Shown piece after piece: positions 5,279 through 6,214 of a stretch of 6,214 nucleotides of DNA (position 1 is its first letter; each line of letters starts with the position of its first letter). Location: positions 1 through 6,214 of the forward strand of contig JAEYUT010000113.1 of the NCBI GenBank assembly GCA_023432305.1, given 5' to 3'. The notes below the pieces were generated by a model. It was not told where the DNA came from. It was given only the letters and a program-made list of their open reading frames with translations, and ran no database searches. A program made the position numbers and the translations under genes. Origin of the DNA: Actinomycetes bacterium (lineage in GTDB: Bacteria; Actinomycetota; Actinomycetes; Actinomycetales; Microbacteriaceae).

Positions 5279-6214
5279 ATGGCCGCCGCCGCACCCGAAC
5301 CCCGTCACATCGTCTCCATCGACCAGGGCACCACGAGCACCCGCGCGATCGTGTTCGACGACAACGGGCGCATCGTGAGCTCCGGGCAGCGCGAGCACCG
5401 CCAGATCTTCCCCCAGCCGGGCTGGGTCGAGCACGACCCCCAGGAGATCTGGCACAACACCCGCCACGTGATCGGCGAGGCCCTCGCGGACGCCGGCATC
5501 ACCCGTCACGACGTCGCGGCGATCGGCATCACCAACCAGCGCGAGACCGTGATCGTGTGGGACAGGACCACGGGCAAGGCCATCCACAACGCGATCGTCT
5601 GGCAGGACACCCGCACCCAGGACCGCGTCGACACCCTCGCCGCCGACGGCGGTGTGCGCCGCTTCGCCGCGAAGACCGGTCTGCCGCTGGCCACCTACTT
5701 CTCCGCCACCAAGATCGCGTGGATCCTCGACCAGGTCGACGGGGCGCGCGAGCGTGCCGAGCGCGGCGAGCTGCTGTTCGGAACCCCCGACACCTGGGTG
5801 CTGTGGAACCTCACCGGCGGCACCGACGGCGGCGTCCACGCGACGGATGTCACGAACGCGAGCCGCACCCTCCTCATGGATCTCGACACGCTCCAGTGGG
5901 ACGACGAGCTGCTGGAGGCGTTCGACGTGCCGCGCGCGATGCTGCCCGAGATCCGCTCCTCCTCCGAGGTGTACGGCACGGCGCACAGCGACAGCCTGCT
6001 GCGCGAGGTGCCGATCGCGGGCATCCTCGGCGACCAGCAGGCGGCGACCTTCGGCCAGGCCGCCTTCGACGCGGGCGAGTCGAAGAACACCTACGGCACC
6101 GGCAACTTCCTCATCGTCAACACGGGCACCGAGAAGGTCGCGAGCGAGAACGGGCTCATCACGACGCTCGCCTACCAGCTCGGCAACGAGGCGCCCCGCT
6201 ACGCCCTCGAAGGC
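5279..6214 (+). CDS. glpK: Glycerol kinase (N-terminal 312 residues)
   Basis: GlpK phosphorylates glycerol with ATP to sn-glycerol-3-phosphate in the cytosol, trapping it for GlpD. The frame is open to the window edge; 312 of the roughly 500 residues usual for the family are visible. Seen: the phosphate-1 motif [13 protein letters not shown] (15-27), glycerol-binding NQRET with Arg88 and Glu89 (86-90), WQDTRT (108-113), Tyr140, [14 protein letters not shown] (168-181), [15 protein letters not shown] (188-202), GDQQA with catalytic Asp252 (251-255), and the [14 protein letters not shown] block (270-283). The start ATG has GAAGGAG six bases upstream. Between SSSEVYG and EVPIAG the loop reads TAHSDSLLR and lacks the HFYG sequence holding the His that HPr phosphorylates in enterococcal GlpK, so PTS control by that route is unlikely (alignment from memory). 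It lies 74 bp after the regulator on the same strand, preceded by operator-like site C. glpF, if linked, would lie beyond the right edge. Confidence 0.97.
   Translation, partial: MAAAAPEPRHIVSIDQGTTSTRAIVFDDNGRIVSSGQREHRQIFPQPGWVEHDPQEIWHNTRHVIGEALADAGITRHDVAAIGITNQRETVIVWDRTTGKAIHNAIVWQDTRTQDRVDTLAADGGVRRFAAKTGLPLATYFSATKIAWILDQVDGARERAERGELLFGTPDTWVLWNLTGGTDGGVHATDVTNASRTLLMDLDTLQWDDELLEAFDVPRAMLPEIRSSSEVYGTAHSDSLLREVPIAGILGDQQAATFGQAAFDAGESKNTYGTGNFLIVNTGTEKVASENGLITTLAYQLGNEAPRYALEG

Noticed and set aside
2442..5294. A 950-codon minus-strand open frame containing glpD with a long N-terminal extension.
   Set aside because: The extension runs antisense through the whole regulator gene and the spacer and resembles nothing. 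The GlpD fold begins at the ATG at 4157, and the total is far too long for the family. It is an artefact of high-GC coding on the opposite strand.
4991..5986. A 331-codon minus-strand open frame opposite the end of the regulator and glpK.
   Set aside because: It is antisense to glpK, which has a full set of kinase motifs; the product shows low complexity (Gly, Ala, Val, Arg) and no family features.
1..6214. Search for CRISPR arrays, tRNA or rRNA genes, insertion sequences and tandem repeats.
   Set aside because: Nothing was seen; gaps between genes are all under 80 bases and are accounted for by the hairpin, operator and ribosome-binding signals described.

Overview
The window is a high-GC (about two thirds G+C by eye), densely coded stretch whose proteins look actinobacterial, most like Microbacteriaceae-type genomes. 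That placement is inferred from base composition, codon use and family resemblance; no rRNA or other marker gene is present. Five protein genes fill nearly all of it. Two are cut by the window edges.

Left part (1-2364, minus strand): a two-gene operon for a heterodimeric type IV ABC exporter. The first gene (631-2364) is complete and carries a catalytically degenerate ATPase site. The second (1-634) overlaps it by an ATGA junction, and only its N-terminal membrane part is inside the window. Upstream of the operon, at 2382-2424, lies a perfect 15-bp inverted repeat that is probably the glpD terminator.

Right part (2442-6214): a glycerol catabolism locus. glpD (minus strand, FAD-dependent glycerol-3-phosphate dehydrogenase) diverges from a SorC/DeoR-type sugar-binding regulator (plus strand) across a 69-bp spacer. 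The regulator is followed 74 bp later by glpK (glycerol kinase, cut by the right edge). GlpK makes glycerol-3-phosphate and GlpD oxidises it to dihydroxyacetone phosphate, so the regulator sits between the two enzymes of one pathway.

The most informative non-coding signal is a repeated element of the form TGCAC-N4-GTGCA. One perfect and one imperfect copy lie 21 bp apart in the glpD/regulator spacer, and a 9-of-10 copy lies just upstream of glpK. This suggests that one SorC-family protein controls glpD, itself and glpK. glpD also lacks a Shine-Dalgarno sequence and has a -10-like element placed for a leaderless mRNA.

I found no mobile element, CRISPR array, tRNA or rRNA, and no wholly new system. 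The region is ordinary metabolism and transport with an interesting regulatory layout. No gene-free stretch exceeds 80 bases.
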